A stretch of 64,000 nucleotides of DNA from Mucilaginibacter ginsenosidivorans (GCF_007971025.1 NZ_CP042436.1:3410001-3474000), one strand, 5' to 3'; numbered from the stretch's first letter, positions 51,151 through 60,993 are shown. Made by a program: numbers and translations. The notes: a model not told the origin generated them from the letters alone.

Positions 51151-51948
51151 ATGAAATCTATCAAACAAATCACAATTCCAAATCCATGCAGTCAGTCGTG
51201 GCAGCAAATGACAGCCGTTGAACAGGGACGCCATTGTGAAAACTGTTGTAAAACCGTAGTAGACTTTAGCGGAATGACCAACAATGAGGTCATCAGGCAA
51301 CTTTCCAATGTCAGTAATATATGTGGTCGGTTTGAACAACATCAATTGGCCAATATCAATAATACACCTTGTGCGGATAATTTACCTGGCGCAAGCTGGT
51401 GGAAGCGCGCCCTTGTTTGTTTAACTCTGGCGGGAACAATTTCTGCCTGCAAAGTCAGTGATCTTGTCAAACAAGGCACTGAAGCTAAGACCGATATTTA
51501 CAAAAATGATCGAAAACCTACGACCGGCGACAATTCAAAAGACATTAATGCTGTCATGAAAAATAAATCTAAAATCATGATAAAAGGAAACGTAACCGCT
51601 AAAGAGGATGGACTGCCGCTACCCGGCGCCGTGGTTAAACTAACAGGTACCACTATCATGGCTGAAGCGAATGTTAACGGCGATTTCAAAATAACCGTAC
51701 CTGCAGAAAATGCTAAACTTGCAATATCGTTCGTTGGGTATGAAACAAAAGAAATTTTAGTAAAGGAAAATGATAATCCATCATACAAAATAGCCTTGAG
51801 TAGCAACTCAGTAAGCATGGGCGAAGTTGTGATTGTCAAAACAAGGAGTTCGCGCCCTAAAAATGTGTGGATCAGGGTAAGGGGAATACTGGGAAGCTAT
51901 TCTGTTTTGGCACCGGACATAAAAGATTATATCTCTTCCAATTGGTAG
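51151..51948 (+). CDS. Cys-rich N-terminus, one TM helix, carboxypeptidase-like regulatory domain protein
   Basis: 265 residues. The N-terminal 65 residues carry PCSQSW, GRHCENCCKTVVDFSGM, a Cys motif typical of a Bacteroidota family with possible metal binding. A hydrophobic helix follows at about 88-106 (RALVCLTLAGTISACK). Residues 145-225 are a CarboxypepD_reg-like domain (LPLPGAVVKLTGTTIMAEAN, ISFVGYETKEILV). The topology suggests a cytoplasmic Cys domain and an outside beta-sandwich, resembling TonB-linked anti-sigma-like regulators. Function is unknown. Confidence 0.8.
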   Translation: MKSIKQITIPNPCSQSWQQMTAVEQGRHCENCCKTVVDFSGMTNNEVIRQLSNVSNICGRFEQHQLANINNTPCADNLPGASWWKRALVCLTLAGTISACKVSDLVKQGTEAKTDIYKNDRKPTTGDNSKDINAVMKNKSKIMIKGNVTAKEDGLPLPGAVVKLTGTTIMAEANVNGDFKITVPAENAKLAISFVGYETKEILVKENDNPSYKIALSSNSVSMGEVVIVKTRSSRPKNVWIRVRGILGSYSVLAPDIKDYISSNW

Positions 51949-51966
51949 ACAAGTCATCTTTACTCA

Positions 51967-52896
51967 CTAACTCATCATTCGTGCTAAAACACCTTCTTTC
52001 AACGAATAAGTGCACAACGCCACGTGGTTAATGTCAAGCTTTTGTACAACGTAGCGGGTAATCAGCGATGCAACCACGATCATGTCAACTCTTACCGGTA
52101 CGATTAACAGATTGGCCTCGCGTTCGGCGTGAGATGACAATATAAGCCCACCGGTAATTGCAAATAACTCATCATAGTCAAACTCGTAGCTTTTGATCTT
52201 TTTAAGATCAAATTCCTCATTTCTTTTAAAGGCTGCCAGTTCAGCGAATGTTTCAAATGCACCGGACGAACCTATAAGATTATTGATTTTAAAACTTTTT
52301 ACCGCTTCGAACAGGCTAGTCAGTTCATCTTCCAGATAATGATATAAGGCTTCAATTGCTGCCGGCGGGATGGGGTCGTTATGATGAAATTTTTCCAAAA
52401 GCCTTGCGGCGCCGATCTCAAAACTTTGTTTCCAGATCAGCTTTCTGTTATTACAGACGATAAACTCAACACTTCCTCCGCCGATATCCATTACCAGGGA
52501 GGAGTGATCGTCCGACAAAAGGCCCGACGCCCTTACACCTTCATAAATGAATGTGGCTTCACGCTCGCCGTCCACCACCTCTATTTCTATGCCTGTTTCC
52601 TTTTTCACTTCGTCAACAAAATCTTTTCCATTTGAAGCGTTTCTTAAGGCGGATGTAGCTATAGCGCTAATCTTTTGAACATTATGTTCGTTTATTTGCC
52701 GCTTAAAATCTTTCATCGTGTCCATGCCCCGTCCGAACGCCGCAGGAAGGATAATCCCTTTATTGATACCACCTTCTCCCAGTTTTACGGCTATATGTTT
52801 GTGCACGATCTCTTTAAAATCCTCAATACTGCCTTCAGCTATCAATAAATGAAAAGTGTTTGTGCCGAGGTCCATTACGGCGAAGCGCTTGTCCAT
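51967..52896 (-). CDS. Ppx/GppA exopolyphosphatase family protein
   Basis: 309 residues, the short (two-domain) form lacking the C-terminal domain of E. coli Ppx. The ASKHA phosphate loops are in VMDLGTNTFHLLIAE and VMDIGGGSVEFIVC. It cleaves polyphosphate or (p)ppGpp 5'-phosphate. It is followed by a strong terminator of the upstream ABC gene pair, so it has its own transcript. Confidence 0.9.
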   Translation of the reverse strand: MDKRFAVMDLGTNTFHLLIAEGSIEDFKEIVHKHIAVKLGEGGINKGIILPAAFGRGMDTMKDFKRQINEHNVQKISAIATSALRNASNGKDFVDEVKKETGIEIEVVDGEREATFIYEGVRASGLLSDDHSSLVMDIGGGSVEFIVCNNRKLIWKQSFEIGAARLLEKFHHNDPIPPAAIEALYHYLEDELTSLFEAVKSFKINNLIGSSGAFETFAELAAFKRNEEFDLKKIKSYEFDYDELFAITGGLILSSHAEREANLLIVPVRVDMIVVASLITRYVVQKLDINHVALCTYSLKEGVLARMMS

Positions 52897-52908
52897 GCCT
52901 CTAAAATA

Positions 52909-52946
52909 AATAATCCCTCGAATTGTTTAGGGTCAGAGGGATTATT
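52909..52946 (-). terminator. Terminator of the ABC transporter pair
   Basis: A perfect 11-bp stem AATAATCCCTC / GAGGGATTATT (52909-52919, 52936-52946) lies 21 nt past the permease stop codon on the minus strand and upstream of ppx. It is followed by TTATTTTAGAG. Confidence 0.8.
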
Positions 52947-52967
52947 GGAAAATTATTGTGACTGAGA

Positions 52968-54194
52968 TTACTCCTTATAAAAGAACCATTTGGCCAACTC
53001 CTTAAAGCTGGTTTTTTTGCCATACATCAAAATACCAACCCGATATATCCTTGCAGCTACATAAGTACAAAAGATAAAGGCCACTACCATTAATCCCATT
53101 GACAATCCCAACTGCCAGGGTGGAACGACGAACGGGATACGCACCATCATGGCCACCGGAGCTGTAAACGGTATAATAGATAGCCAAACTGCCAATGTGC
53201 TGTCAGGCGCCTGGAACAAATACGATACTGATAGAATATATGTGAACAACAAAGGCAACGTTATTGGAAACATAAATTGCTGTGTTTCAGTTTCGCTGTC
53301 AACTGCCGAGCCTACCGCTGCAAACAGTGCGCTGTACAACAGGAAGCCCGTTAGCCAGTAAAAGCCGAAGCAAGCCAGTTCATAACCGGCGCTTGAAGCC
53401 ATGGTTTGGACGAATTTAAAGGTAGAGCTTTGCGATGCCCCGTTCTGACCTAATAGCTTGCCAACCAGGTAAGATAAGACGATCCACAAGGCAAATTGCG
53501 TGAGCCCAACCAGCCCAACGCCAATAATTTTACCCGCCATTAGCTGGAACGGCTTTACCGAAGAAACAATTACTTCGATAATGCGGCTTGTTTTCTCTTC
53601 AATAACGCCACGCATAACCTGTGCGCCGTAAATAAACAACGACATGTAAATAAGAATGGCCCCGGCAAAAGCCAGCGCGTAGGCCGACCCGATATTGGCA
53701 TTTTTATCACCTTCAGCGGTCATTTCGCGCGTTTTTAGCACTATGTTACTTTTAACGCTATGGAGCCGCGCGGTATCTATACCCATTTTTACAAGGCTTT
53801 CGTTCGACGCGATATTATTCATTTGTTGCTGAATTTCATCCGAAAGCGCAAGTGTGTTCTTTTTTCGGGCAAACAATTCCGCAGTATCGTTTTTCCCTTC
53901 GGGGATCATCAGGACAATGTCGTCGTCATTAAGCGAGGCCTTTACGGAGTCAAGCGGCTTATTGGTATTTTGGAATTTTAAAGTTTTTGTACTTGTAAAT
54001 TTATCCTGGAACTGGTGACTGTTATCAATAACGTTGACGATATGAATCGTCTGGTTTTTGTTGTTAGCCAGGTAGGAAATGGTTGCAAACATGCCGCCAA
54101 ATAATGAAGGAACCAGCAAAGTCATGACTATGAATGCCCTTTTCCTTACACGGGTGGTATATTCACGCTGGATGATCAAAAAAATCTTATTCAT
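52968..54194 (-). CDS. ABC-2 type transporter permease (NatB-like)
   Basis: 408 residues. An N-terminal helix (about 18-40), a large outside domain (about 45-170), then five or six helices with the family motifs MRGVIEEKTSRIIEVIVSSV and PFQLMAGKIIGVGLVGLTQ. This is the NatB/YhaP-type permease found with NatA ATPases, linked to sodium or drug export. It is 2 nt downstream of the ATPase gene, in one operon. Confidence 0.9.
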   Translation of the reverse strand: MNKIFLIIQREYTTRVRKRAFIVMTLLVPSLFGGMFATISYLANNKNQTIHIVNVIDNSHQFQDKFTSTKTLKFQNTNKPLDSVKASLNDDDIVLMIPEGKNDTAELFARKKNTLALSDEIQQQMNNIASNESLVKMGIDTARLHSVKSNIVLKTREMTAEGDKNANIGSAYALAFAGAILIYMSLFIYGAQVMRGVIEEKTSRIIEVIVSSVKPFQLMAGKIIGVGLVGLTQFALWIVLSYLVGKLLGQNGASQSSTFKFVQTMASSAGYELACFGFYWLTGFLLYSALFAAVGSAVDSETETQQFMFPITLPLLFTYILSVSYLFQAPDSTLAVWLSIIPFTAPVAMMVRIPFVVPPWQLGLSMGLMVVAFIFCTYVAARIYRVGILMYGKKTSFKELAKWFFYKE

Positions 54195-54196
54195 GG

Positions 54197-55108
54197 TCAG
54201 GCTGATTTTTGGTTGACTTTTTCAATAAATATTTCGTTCATGCTCGGTATTACTTCTTTCAGCATATTAATATGCACTTTGGGTAACAGGTAGTGTAATA
54301 CGTCGTTTGAACTTTTACCTTCGTTAAGTTTAACACGAATGGTAAAACTGTTATCTTCTCCGGCAAGTTCATCTAATACATCATAAGGCTGCTTGCTATC
54401 CTTGTCAACGCGGTTGCCAATATATTCCACCAGGTAGGTGTCATTCCGGTAAGCATCCTTGATGGCCTTGATCCTGCCATCAAGTATTTTATGTGAAAGG
54501 TTTATCAGCGCTATAGCGTCGCAAAGTTCCTCAACCGATTCCATGCGGTGGGTGGAAAATAGGATAGTAGCCCCCTTACGGTTCAGTTCCAGGATCTCAT
54601 CCTTGATCAGCTCGGCATTTACCGGGTCGAAACCACTGAAAGGTTCATCTAATATGATCAGGTCAGGCTCGTGCAGCACCGTAGCTACAAATTGCGCCTT
54701 TTGCTGCATACCTTTTGATAGTTCTTCAATCTTCTTTTTCCACCAGGTTTCCATACCTAGTTTTTCAAACCATAATTTCAGCCGGCGGGTAGCTTCGTCC
54801 CTGCTCAAACCTTTCAGCCTCGCCAGGTAGATCATTTGCTCGCCTATCTCCATTTTTTTGTACAGGCCGCGTTCCTCGGGTAGATAACCGATGCGGTTGA
54901 TATGCGATTGGTTAAGCTTTTCGCCGTTGAAATATACCTCGCCTGAATCGGGAGCTGTGATTTGGTTAATAATGCGTATGAGTGAAGTTTTGCCGGCGCC
55001 GTTCGGACCTAAAAGTCCGAATATCTGCCCGTTTTCTACTTCCAAACTCACATCGCTTAATGCCTTATGACCGGCATACTGCTTTTCGATGTGTCGAATA
55101 CTAAGCAT
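54197..55108 (-). CDS. ABC transporter ATP-binding protein (NatA-like)
   Basis: 303 residues. Walker A GPNGAGKT at 34-41, signature LSKGMQQK near 134, Walker B LIILDEPFSG near 155 and a switch His in FSTHRM. A C-terminal extension of about 85 residues is typical of the NatA/DRA group. It couples ATP hydrolysis to the permease encoded 2 nt downstream. Confidence 0.93.
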   Translation of the reverse strand: MLSIRHIEKQYAGHKALSDVSLEVENGQIFGLLGPNGAGKTSLIRIINQITAPDSGEVYFNGEKLNQSHINRIGYLPEERGLYKKMEIGEQMIYLARLKGLSRDEATRRLKLWFEKLGMETWWKKKIEELSKGMQQKAQFVATVLHEPDLIILDEPFSGFDPVNAELIKDEILELNRKGATILFSTHRMESVEELCDAIALINLSHKILDGRIKAIKDAYRNDTYLVEYIGNRVDKDSKQPYDVLDELAGEDNSFTIRVKLNEGKSSNDVLHYLLPKVHINMLKEVIPSMNEIFIEKVNQKSA

Positions 55109-55170
55109 ATTGTTGTGGATCAGTTTTGGTAATAAGATAGCACAATGGCCTATTTGTTACGATAAAGGTA

Positions 55171-56349
55171 TCAATTATTGCCGGGTGGTATTGATGTTGA
55201 AGGTAGCTTATTCAACTTAGTTCTTATAATTTCTATCGATTCCTTCTGTCTTGAGACTATCACATACAAACATCCTTTATAAACCATGGTGTGCGGATAA
55301 CCGTATTGTCCGCCTTTCCATAAACCGGCTTTTTTTAATTTGTATGGTTCATCGGCTATAATATAGTTCTTGTCGAACAATTCGCCGTTGTTTGATAGTG
55401 ATAAAACGAGCGGTGTACGATCGTAGTGATGCAGGGTATCGGGAATACCAACATAGTAAAAGCGTTTGTCGGGCAGGCGGCCAAAATGAAACTTGCTGTC
55501 ATTATCAGAAAATGCTGTTTCAACCGGGTGCGACCATTTTTTGCCATTGTCGCTGCTTTCGGTTAGCCACAGTCGGCCTTTCCACCCTTTTCCCGTAACT
55601 CTTAGCAGCATGTGAAGGACACTGTCATCGGTTTGGAAAAACGATCCCTCGCATAATGGGGGTAAGCCAAGTTTTGCAGCCGGGGCATAAAAGGTAGCGG
55701 AATTATCCTGCGAGTAAAGCGAGTCGGGGTAAAAGCAGCTCATCTTCCAGCCAGATAATCCGGACGCGTCATCAGTATAAGGGAAAGTAAAATTACCACT
55801 GATGATGAGCCTGCCGCTCTTTGTCATTTCGGGCCCATGATTTGGAATAAGCGGAACATGCATATCTATAGCAGTACTCCAATGCATGCCATCGATGCTG
55901 GTTTTTGCCCAAAGGTGAGTGTTGGTACGGTGTTTTGTATATTCTCCGTAATAAGCCACCAATCTGCCACCGTGCTGGTATAATCCCGCAGCCGTAAGTA
56001 CGGTCAACGTATCATGGTCAAGGCGTGGTGACGCCAAAACAGCAGGAGCCGACCAATGGATACAATCCGTGGAGACCGAAAAAATCACGCGCTGACCCGG
56101 CGAGTCTTCATCTATCAGGCCGTTTGACCAAAGTGCAATAAACTTATTTTTGAAATGAATAATTGACGGGTGATGATTGTAAAGCCAGCTTTTACCCGGA
56201 GAGTAGATCATACTCCGCCCGATCTTTAAATGAGGCACGCCGGCTTCGGTCCGGTAATTATTCCGGATAGGTGAATGGTTTTGGCCGTTTGCGCTGTGGC
56301 AGGTAATAAATAAGAGTGTGATATATATCGGGAGCTTGATTTTTTTCAT
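55171..56349 (-). CDS. Secreted sialidase-like (six-bladed propeller) protein
   Basis: 392 residues with a signal peptide (about 1-22). Asp-box-like turns appear as STDCIHWSAP, SIDGMHWSTA and SSDNGKKWSHP, typical of the exo-alpha-sialidase superfamily. Early HHPSIIHFKNKFIALWSNG and late GQYGYPHTMVYKGCLYVIVS suggest a complete propeller. An Arg triad could not be assigned, so the sugar acted upon is uncertain and it may be a glycosidase of another specificity. It is divergent from a secreted nucleoside hydrolase gene. Confidence 0.78.
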   Translation of the reverse strand: MKKIKLPIYITLLFITCHSANGQNHSPIRNNYRTEAGVPHLKIGRSMIYSPGKSWLYNHHPSIIHFKNKFIALWSNGLIDEDSPGQRVIFSVSTDCIHWSAPAVLASPRLDHDTLTVLTAAGLYQHGGRLVAYYGEYTKHRTNTHLWAKTSIDGMHWSTAIDMHVPLIPNHGPEMTKSGRLIISGNFTFPYTDDASGLSGWKMSCFYPDSLYSQDNSATFYAPAAKLGLPPLCEGSFFQTDDSVLHMLLRVTGKGWKGRLWLTESSDNGKKWSHPVETAFSDNDSKFHFGRLPDKRFYYVGIPDTLHHYDRTPLVLSLSNNGELFDKNYIIADEPYKLKKAGLWKGGQYGYPHTMVYKGCLYVIVSRQKESIEIIRTKLNKLPSTSIPPGNN

Positions 56350-56415
56350 TACGGGTTATTACTTTGATATTCGATAGATGGCGCTTAAAAGTAATAATTT
56401 GATACCTTAGATGTT

Positions 56416-57426
56416 ATGATGAGAAGTCTTATTATCCTTTTTTGCTTTGGCATAACAGCAATAAATGGTGCTTATGCGCAAAAAAACACGTCTAAACCAG
56501 TCAATATCATATTCGATAGTGACATGGGTCCCGATTATGACGATGCAGGCGCCATAACCATCCTGCATGCGCTGGCCGATAAGGGTGACTGCAAAATACT
56601 TGCTACCATAGCCAGTACAAAATACGAAAGAGTTGCAGGGGTGTTCAGTGTGTTCAACACTTATTTCAACAGGCCGGGCATACCGGTCGGCGTACCTAAG
56701 GGCGATGCCCTTGAATTGCGCGACTGGCAGCATTGGACAGATACACTGTTGGCCAAATATCCGCATAAACTCAAAAGTAATACAGATGCCTGGGACGCAG
56801 TAGAACTTTACCGGAAGGTACTGGCAGCGCAGCCCGATAAAAGTGTAACGGTTGTAACGGTAGGCTTTCTTACCAATCTATCCAACCTGCTTAATTCAAA
56901 CCCCGATAGCTATTCAAACCTGGATGGTAAAGCATTGGTCGGCAAAAAAGTAAAACTATTGGTTTGCATGGCCGGGAAATTTCCATCAGGATTTGAATTT
57001 AATGCGATGAAGGATGCCAAGGCGTCTCAAAATGTTTATCAAAACTGGCCGACCAAAGTCATATTAAGTGGTTTCGAGATAGGAGCGAAGATACATGCAG
57101 GAATTCCCCTGATAAACAATTCGGCTATTCAAAACGATCCAGTTAAAGACGTATTCAGAATATCGATACCTAAGGCCAAAGAGGACTCTGCAGGGCGGAT
57201 GAGCTGGGACGAAACAGCAGCTTTAGTGGCAGTACGGGGATATTCCCAATACTACACGCTGCACTCCGGAAGGATGAAAGTAGCTGATGATGGAAGCGAT
57301 GTGTGGGACGATAATGGCAAGGGACAGGCATACCTGGTAGAAAAGGTGGATTACAAAGAAGTACAAAAACTGATCAACGATCTGATACAGCATCAGCCTG
57401 TTGGGAGCAAAAAGCGCAAAGACTAA
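56416..57426 (+). CDS. Secreted nucleoside hydrolase-like protein
   Basis: 336 residues. A signal peptide (about 1-21, GAYA-QKN) precedes the nucleoside hydrolase fold. The calcium and ribose site DSDMGPDYDDAG is at 34-45. Another typical region is TVVTVGFLTNLSNLL near 141-155. The export signal differs from the usual cytoplasmic IunH enzymes and fits periplasmic nucleoside or ribosyl scavenging. A shared terminator faces dnaJ. Confidence 0.87.
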   Translation: MMRSLIILFCFGITAINGAYAQKNTSKPVNIIFDSDMGPDYDDAGAITILHALADKGDCKILATIASTKYERVAGVFSVFNTYFNRPGIPVGVPKGDALELRDWQHWTDTLLAKYPHKLKSNTDAWDAVELYRKVLAAQPDKSVTVVTVGFLTNLSNLLNSNPDSYSNLDGKALVGKKVKLLVCMAGKFPSGFEFNAMKDAKASQNVYQNWPTKVILSGFEIGAKIHAGIPLINNSAIQNDPVKDVFRISIPKAKEDSAGRMSWDETAALVAVRGYSQYYTLHSGRMKVADDGSDVWDDNGKGQAYLVEKVDYKEVQKLINDLIQHQPVGSKKRKD

Positions 57427-57454
57427 AGCTGAAAGCTGATATGTCATAACTAAA

Positions 57455-57485
57455 AAAGCCCAAAATCTAATCGATATTGGGCTTT
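57455..57485. terminator. Bidirectional terminator between nucleoside hydrolase and dnaJ
   Basis: A 9-bp stem AAAGCCCAA / TTGGGCTTT (57455-57463, 57477-57485) is flanked by an A run on the left and AGTTTT on the right, so it can act on both strands. Confidence 0.8.
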
Positions 57486-57510
57486 AGTTTTATGCTGTTA
57501 CCTTTAAGGT

Positions 57511-58671
57511 CTACTCAAAATATTCCTTCATCCGCTCAAAAAACGATTTCTCATTCTTTCCGGGACTTGGTTTGAAGTTGGGCGAATCCTGTAGTTTTTC
57601 CAGTGTTTCGCGTTCCTCACGGCTCAGCGCTTTGGGTGTCCAGATGTTAACGTGCACCAGTTGGTCGCCGCGATGATAGGAGTTTACTTCAGGCACACCT
57701 TTCGATTTCAGTCTTAATATTTTACCACCCTGTGTTCCGGGATCTATCTTGATCTTTGCTTTACCGTCAATTGTTGGTACCTCAACGCTGGTGCCCAATG
57801 CAGCGTCAACAAAGCTGATGTGCAAGTCGTATATGATATTATTGCCGTCGCGCTTTAAAGTTTCGTGCGGTATTTCCTCTATCAGGATGATCAGGTCGCC
57901 CGGTACACCGCCGCGGGGTGCCGCGTTACCTTTGCCGCTCATACTCAGCTGCATACCCTCGCTTACGCCGGCAGGTATGTTTATGCTGATAGTCTCCTCG
58001 TCGCGAACTACACCATCGCCATGGCAAACTGTGCATTTTGCGGTGATAACTGTTCCTTCGCCGTTACAGGTAGGGCAGGTGCTGGTGGTTTGCATCTGGC
58101 CGAGTATGGTATTGGTCACTCTGCGTACAGCACCCTGGCCGCCGCAGGTTTTACAGGTTTGAACCGACGAACGGTCTTTGGCGCCTGTGCCATCGCAGGT
58201 TTTACAGGCTACCTGCTTGTTTACTTTTATTTTCTTTTCGGTGCCGTTGGCTATTTCTTCCAGCGTCAAACGTACTTTAATTCGCAGGTTGCTGCCGCGC
58301 TGCACCCTTCGGCCACCACCGCTTTGACGACCACCACCAAAGAACCCGTCGAACGGACTGCCGCCTCCGAATATATCGCCAAACTGGCTGAATATGTCTT
58401 CCATATTCATACCGCCCCCGCCAAAGCCACCACCATTGGCCGAGTGCGCGTTGGCCGCGTGACCAAACTGGTCGTAGCGCTGTTTTTTCTCAGGGTTGCT
58501 CAGCACTTCGTATGCTTCGGCGGCTTCTTTGAAGTTCTCTTCAGCCTGCTTATCCCCTGGATTTTTATCCGGGTGATATTTGATAGCCATCTTGCGGTAG
58601 GCTTTCTTTATCTCATCGGCATCGGCACCTCTCGGAACGCCTAAAACATCATAATAATCTCTTTTAGCCAT
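57511..58671 (-). CDS. dnaJ: Chaperone protein DnaJ
   Basis: 386 residues. The J domain (1-70) has HPD in YHPDKNPGD; a Gly/Phe-rich region follows (about 75-125), then four zinc motifs ([32 protein letters not shown]) and the C-terminal substrate-binding part. It stimulates DnaK ATPase and delivers clients in the cytoplasm. grpE is upstream in the same direction, 85 nt away across a word array; dnaK is not in the window. Confidence 0.97.
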   Translation of the reverse strand: MAKRDYYDVLGVPRGADADEIKKAYRKMAIKYHPDKNPGDKQAEENFKEAAEAYEVLSNPEKKQRYDQFGHAANAHSANGGGFGGGGMNMEDIFSQFGDIFGGGSPFDGFFGGGRQSGGGRRVQRGSNLRIKVRLTLEEIANGTEKKIKVNKQVACKTCDGTGAKDRSSVQTCKTCGGQGAVRRVTNTILGQMQTTSTCPTCNGEGTVITAKCTVCHGDGVVRDEETISINIPAGVSEGMQLSMSGKGNAAPRGGVPGDLIILIEEIPHETLKRDGNNIIYDLHISFVDAALGTSVEVPTIDGKAKIKIDPGTQGGKILRLKSKGVPEVNSYHRGDQLVHVNIWTPKALSREERETLEKLQDSPNFKPSPGKNEKSFFERMKEYFE

Positions 58672-58720
58672 GTATATTTTCCAATTGTTGTATTATTGAT
58701 TTACTGAACACAATACGGAA

Positions 58721-58762
58721 TCAATTCAGTAATTCGATAATTCAATAAATCAATAATTAATT
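58721..58762. repeat. AATTCAATAAT word array between grpE and dnaJ
   Basis: TCAATTCAGTAATTCGATAATTCAATAAATCAATAATTAATT-like words repeat with a period of about 8-9 and run into the stop codon of grpE. Confidence 0.5.
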
Positions 58763-59317
58763 GCCAACCACTACTTTCGCGTGGCGGGCCACCTTGTCAT
58801 TCAGGTAATAGCCTTTTTCCACCTCGTCTACCACCTTGCCTTTCTGATCGTCAGAAGGCGCGGGGATATTAGTTATGGCTTCGTGCAGTTCAGGGTCGAA
58901 ATCAGTACCAACGGCCTGCATTTCTTTCAAACCCCTTTGCCCCAATATATTTTTTAACTTTTGCTGGATCAGTCCAACGCCCTCTTTTACGGCATTTACG
59001 TCAGTGGCGTTATCCATATAACGGGTTGCGCGGTCAAAATCATCAAGTACCGGCAGCAGGGATACAATTACATCCAGTCCGGCAGTTTGCAGCAATTCGC
59101 TTCTTTCCTTCATTGTCCGGCGGCGGAAATTGTCAAACTCGGCGTACAAACGCAAGTATTTGTCATTAGCCAATGCTACTTCCTGTTTCAGTAATTCTTC
59201 GGGAGTCGACTCCGATGTCATGACATCATTGCCTTCGGTAGCAATAGCTTCGTTGTTATTATCAGTGTTTTCGGTGTTCTCGTTTTTTTTCTTTTTCAAC
59301 ATATCATTAAAATTCAT
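58757..59317 (-). CDS. grpE: Nucleotide exchange factor GrpE
   Basis: 186 residues. An acidic N-terminal part and a long coiled helix (LLKQEVALANDKYLRLYAEF) lead to the family core DNFRRRTMKER, then DFDRATRY, LKEMQAVGTDFDPELHEAI and the end GYYLNDKVARHAKVVV. It is the ADP release factor for DnaK. The upstream region contains a TGGCA-N10-TTTGC-like pattern, not convincing as sigma-54. Confidence 0.95.
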   Translation of the reverse strand: MNFNDMLKKKKNENTENTDNNNEAIATEGNDVMTSESTPEELLKQEVALANDKYLRLYAEFDNFRRRTMKERSELLQTAGLDVIVSLLPVLDDFDRATRYMDNATDVNAVKEGVGLIQQKLKNILGQRGLKEMQAVGTDFDPELHEAITNIPAPSDDQKGKVVDEVEKGYYLNDKVARHAKVVVGN

Positions 59318-59451
59318 GATTCAACTGTGCAAATCAACTATCCTGCCATAGCACAAAATCCGACAAGGTGTCAGCAGTTTTTAATTTGAAGTTCTCAATT
59401 GGCAGTTTTTTATTTCCGGGTGACAGAAGGCGGTACAGTTGTCAGCAATTG

Positions 59452-60990
59452 TCATACAAATATCCCGGCCGATCTTTTCAAGTGATCGGATAACCTGAGG
59501 GTGAGCGCCACTAAGGTTAGCGTAGGGTTTGGTGCGGCGGCAGTCGCATAATTTGACGCGCCTGCCGTGAACAAATTGGAAATGCCATGCACCTTACAAT
59601 TGGCATCGACGACGCTGGTTTTAGGGTCGGTGCCCATGCGGGTAGTACCCATGTGGTGCCAGCCGCCGCCGGTAAATTCGGGCCAGCTATCGTCGTGCTC
59701 GTCGCGCAGGTATTCCATCAAACGCACGCGGCCTTTCCCGGCAATACCTATCTGGCGGCCGATTATTTCATAGATCATCCGGATGCTTCGCTTTTCAAGC
59801 GGCGTAAGCTCCCAGTGCAGCATAGCACGCCTCATCCCAAGGGCATCGGTTTCGGTATCCAGGCTGATGCGGCTATTAGGATTGGGCGCCTGTTCTATCC
59901 GGGTAAAAAGCTGGAAGGAATTGTGCCCGTTGCTGCTTTTTGATTTCCGTTCAGTTTCATCAAACTTGCCAAATGCTTTTGCGCGTTCCTTCGGATCGCT
60001 CGATTTCCAGATATCTATAAACGCAGGCTGGTTCCTTGCCGCTTCCAGGGGCGAGAAAGAAGCAGTGCCATTTAATATACGATGTTCACGCTGTTTTTCG
60101 GCGGTAATGGCCAGTTCGGCCCGTACCTTTGTTTTGCCGTAATCTATCGAGTACAATTTAAGCTGTTCGGGATCGGGAAACCACATTTCTGCTGATTTGA
60201 TCTCAATGTGTTCCATAAAATAACGGCCAACCACATCGTGGTCATTCCCCAGGCCTTTTGGCGCCTGTTTGTTTGAGGCAAGCAAAAGGCGGGCATTTTG
60301 CATGGAACAACAGGCGAGCACAAAGCATTTGGCCTTCACGGTATGCTGTTTACCGGCCAGATTTTTTATAGTAACCTGTTTAATGGCCGATGCATGTTCA
60401 TTTGCAGTAATATCGGTAACATTAGCATAGGTGTACAAGTAGATATTGGGAGCATTTACTATAGTGTCCTTATACTTCGAACCGAACCTGGTTGGCGGAC
60501 TGAACTGCCACATTTTATTAAATACAGCGTTCGGATCAAAAGGCAGTGATACCAGCGATGGGTCGTTCTCCCGCCAGTATTCATAACTATACTCGTATGG
60601 CCCCAGGTCGAGATTTCTTTGTGCACGAACATAAAAGGCATCCAGGTCGCCGCGTTTAATAGGCCAACCGCTGTATGGCACCCAGTCACGTTTTTCAAAA
60701 TCTATTGGGTCGAATACCGAACAAAAGCCTGCCCAATGCCCTGTGGTACCGCCAAAATAATGCAGCCTTGCGGATTCAAGCGGGTAATACCGCTGCCCGG
60801 TAGTTTTGCCACGGTATAGGTCCTGCATGGCTGGTTCATAATCAAAGCCCCCGCCTTCAAGCAATATTACATTATAAGGCGTATTTATCCATTCCAGCGC
60901 CATACTGATACCTGCCGCGCCGGCACCGATGATGCATATATCGCCTTCAATTACAGAATGATCGGGTATTAGTTTAGCGTCGATATGCAT
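59452..60990 (-). CDS. GMC family oxidoreductase (sugar dehydrogenase-like, LacA/FdhL type)
   Basis: 512 residues. The FAD-binding loop GAGAAG is at 22-27 and the active-site region GGWHHMGTTRMG near 445; LFTAGASNYATAAAPNPTLT ends the core. No signal peptide is present. Its partner gene upstream (3 nt) encodes a Tat-type small subunit, so this protein is probably exported with it, as with the hitch-hiking catalytic subunits of gluconate/fructose dehydrogenases and glucoside 3-dehydrogenase. A cytochrome c subunit is not encoded here. The substrate is probably a sugar or glycoside. Confidence 0.88.
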   Translation of the reverse strand: MHIDAKLIPDHSVIEGDICIIGAGAAGISMALEWINTPYNVILLEGGGFDYEPAMQDLYRGKTTGQRYYPLESARLHYFGGTTGHWAGFCSVFDPIDFEKRDWVPYSGWPIKRGDLDAFYVRAQRNLDLGPYEYSYEYWRENDPSLVSLPFDPNAVFNKMWQFSPPTRFGSKYKDTIVNAPNIYLYTYANVTDITANEHASAIKQVTIKNLAGKQHTVKAKCFVLACCSMQNARLLLASNKQAPKGLGNDHDVVGRYFMEHIEIKSAEMWFPDPEQLKLYSIDYGKTKVRAELAITAEKQREHRILNGTASFSPLEAARNQPAFIDIWKSSDPKERAKAFGKFDETERKSKSSNGHNSFQLFTRIEQAPNPNSRISLDTETDALGMRRAMLHWELTPLEKRSIRMIYEIIGRQIGIAGKGRVRLMEYLRDEHDDSWPEFTGGGWHHMGTTRMGTDPKTSVVDANCKVHGISNLFTAGASNYATAAAPNPTLTLVALTLRLSDHLKRSAGIFV

Positions 60991-60993
60991 GGA

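Noticed and set aside
57865..58644. 259-codon open frame antisense to dnaJ
   Set aside because: It lies wholly within the conserved dnaJ frame; its product has no family features and arises from the Gly/Cys-rich codon pattern of dnaJ.
59318..59451. Possible sigma-54 promoter of grpE (TGGCA...TTGAT on the minus strand)
   Set aside because: The -12 element lacks the GC dinucleotide and no enhancer-binding gene is near; the match is too weak.
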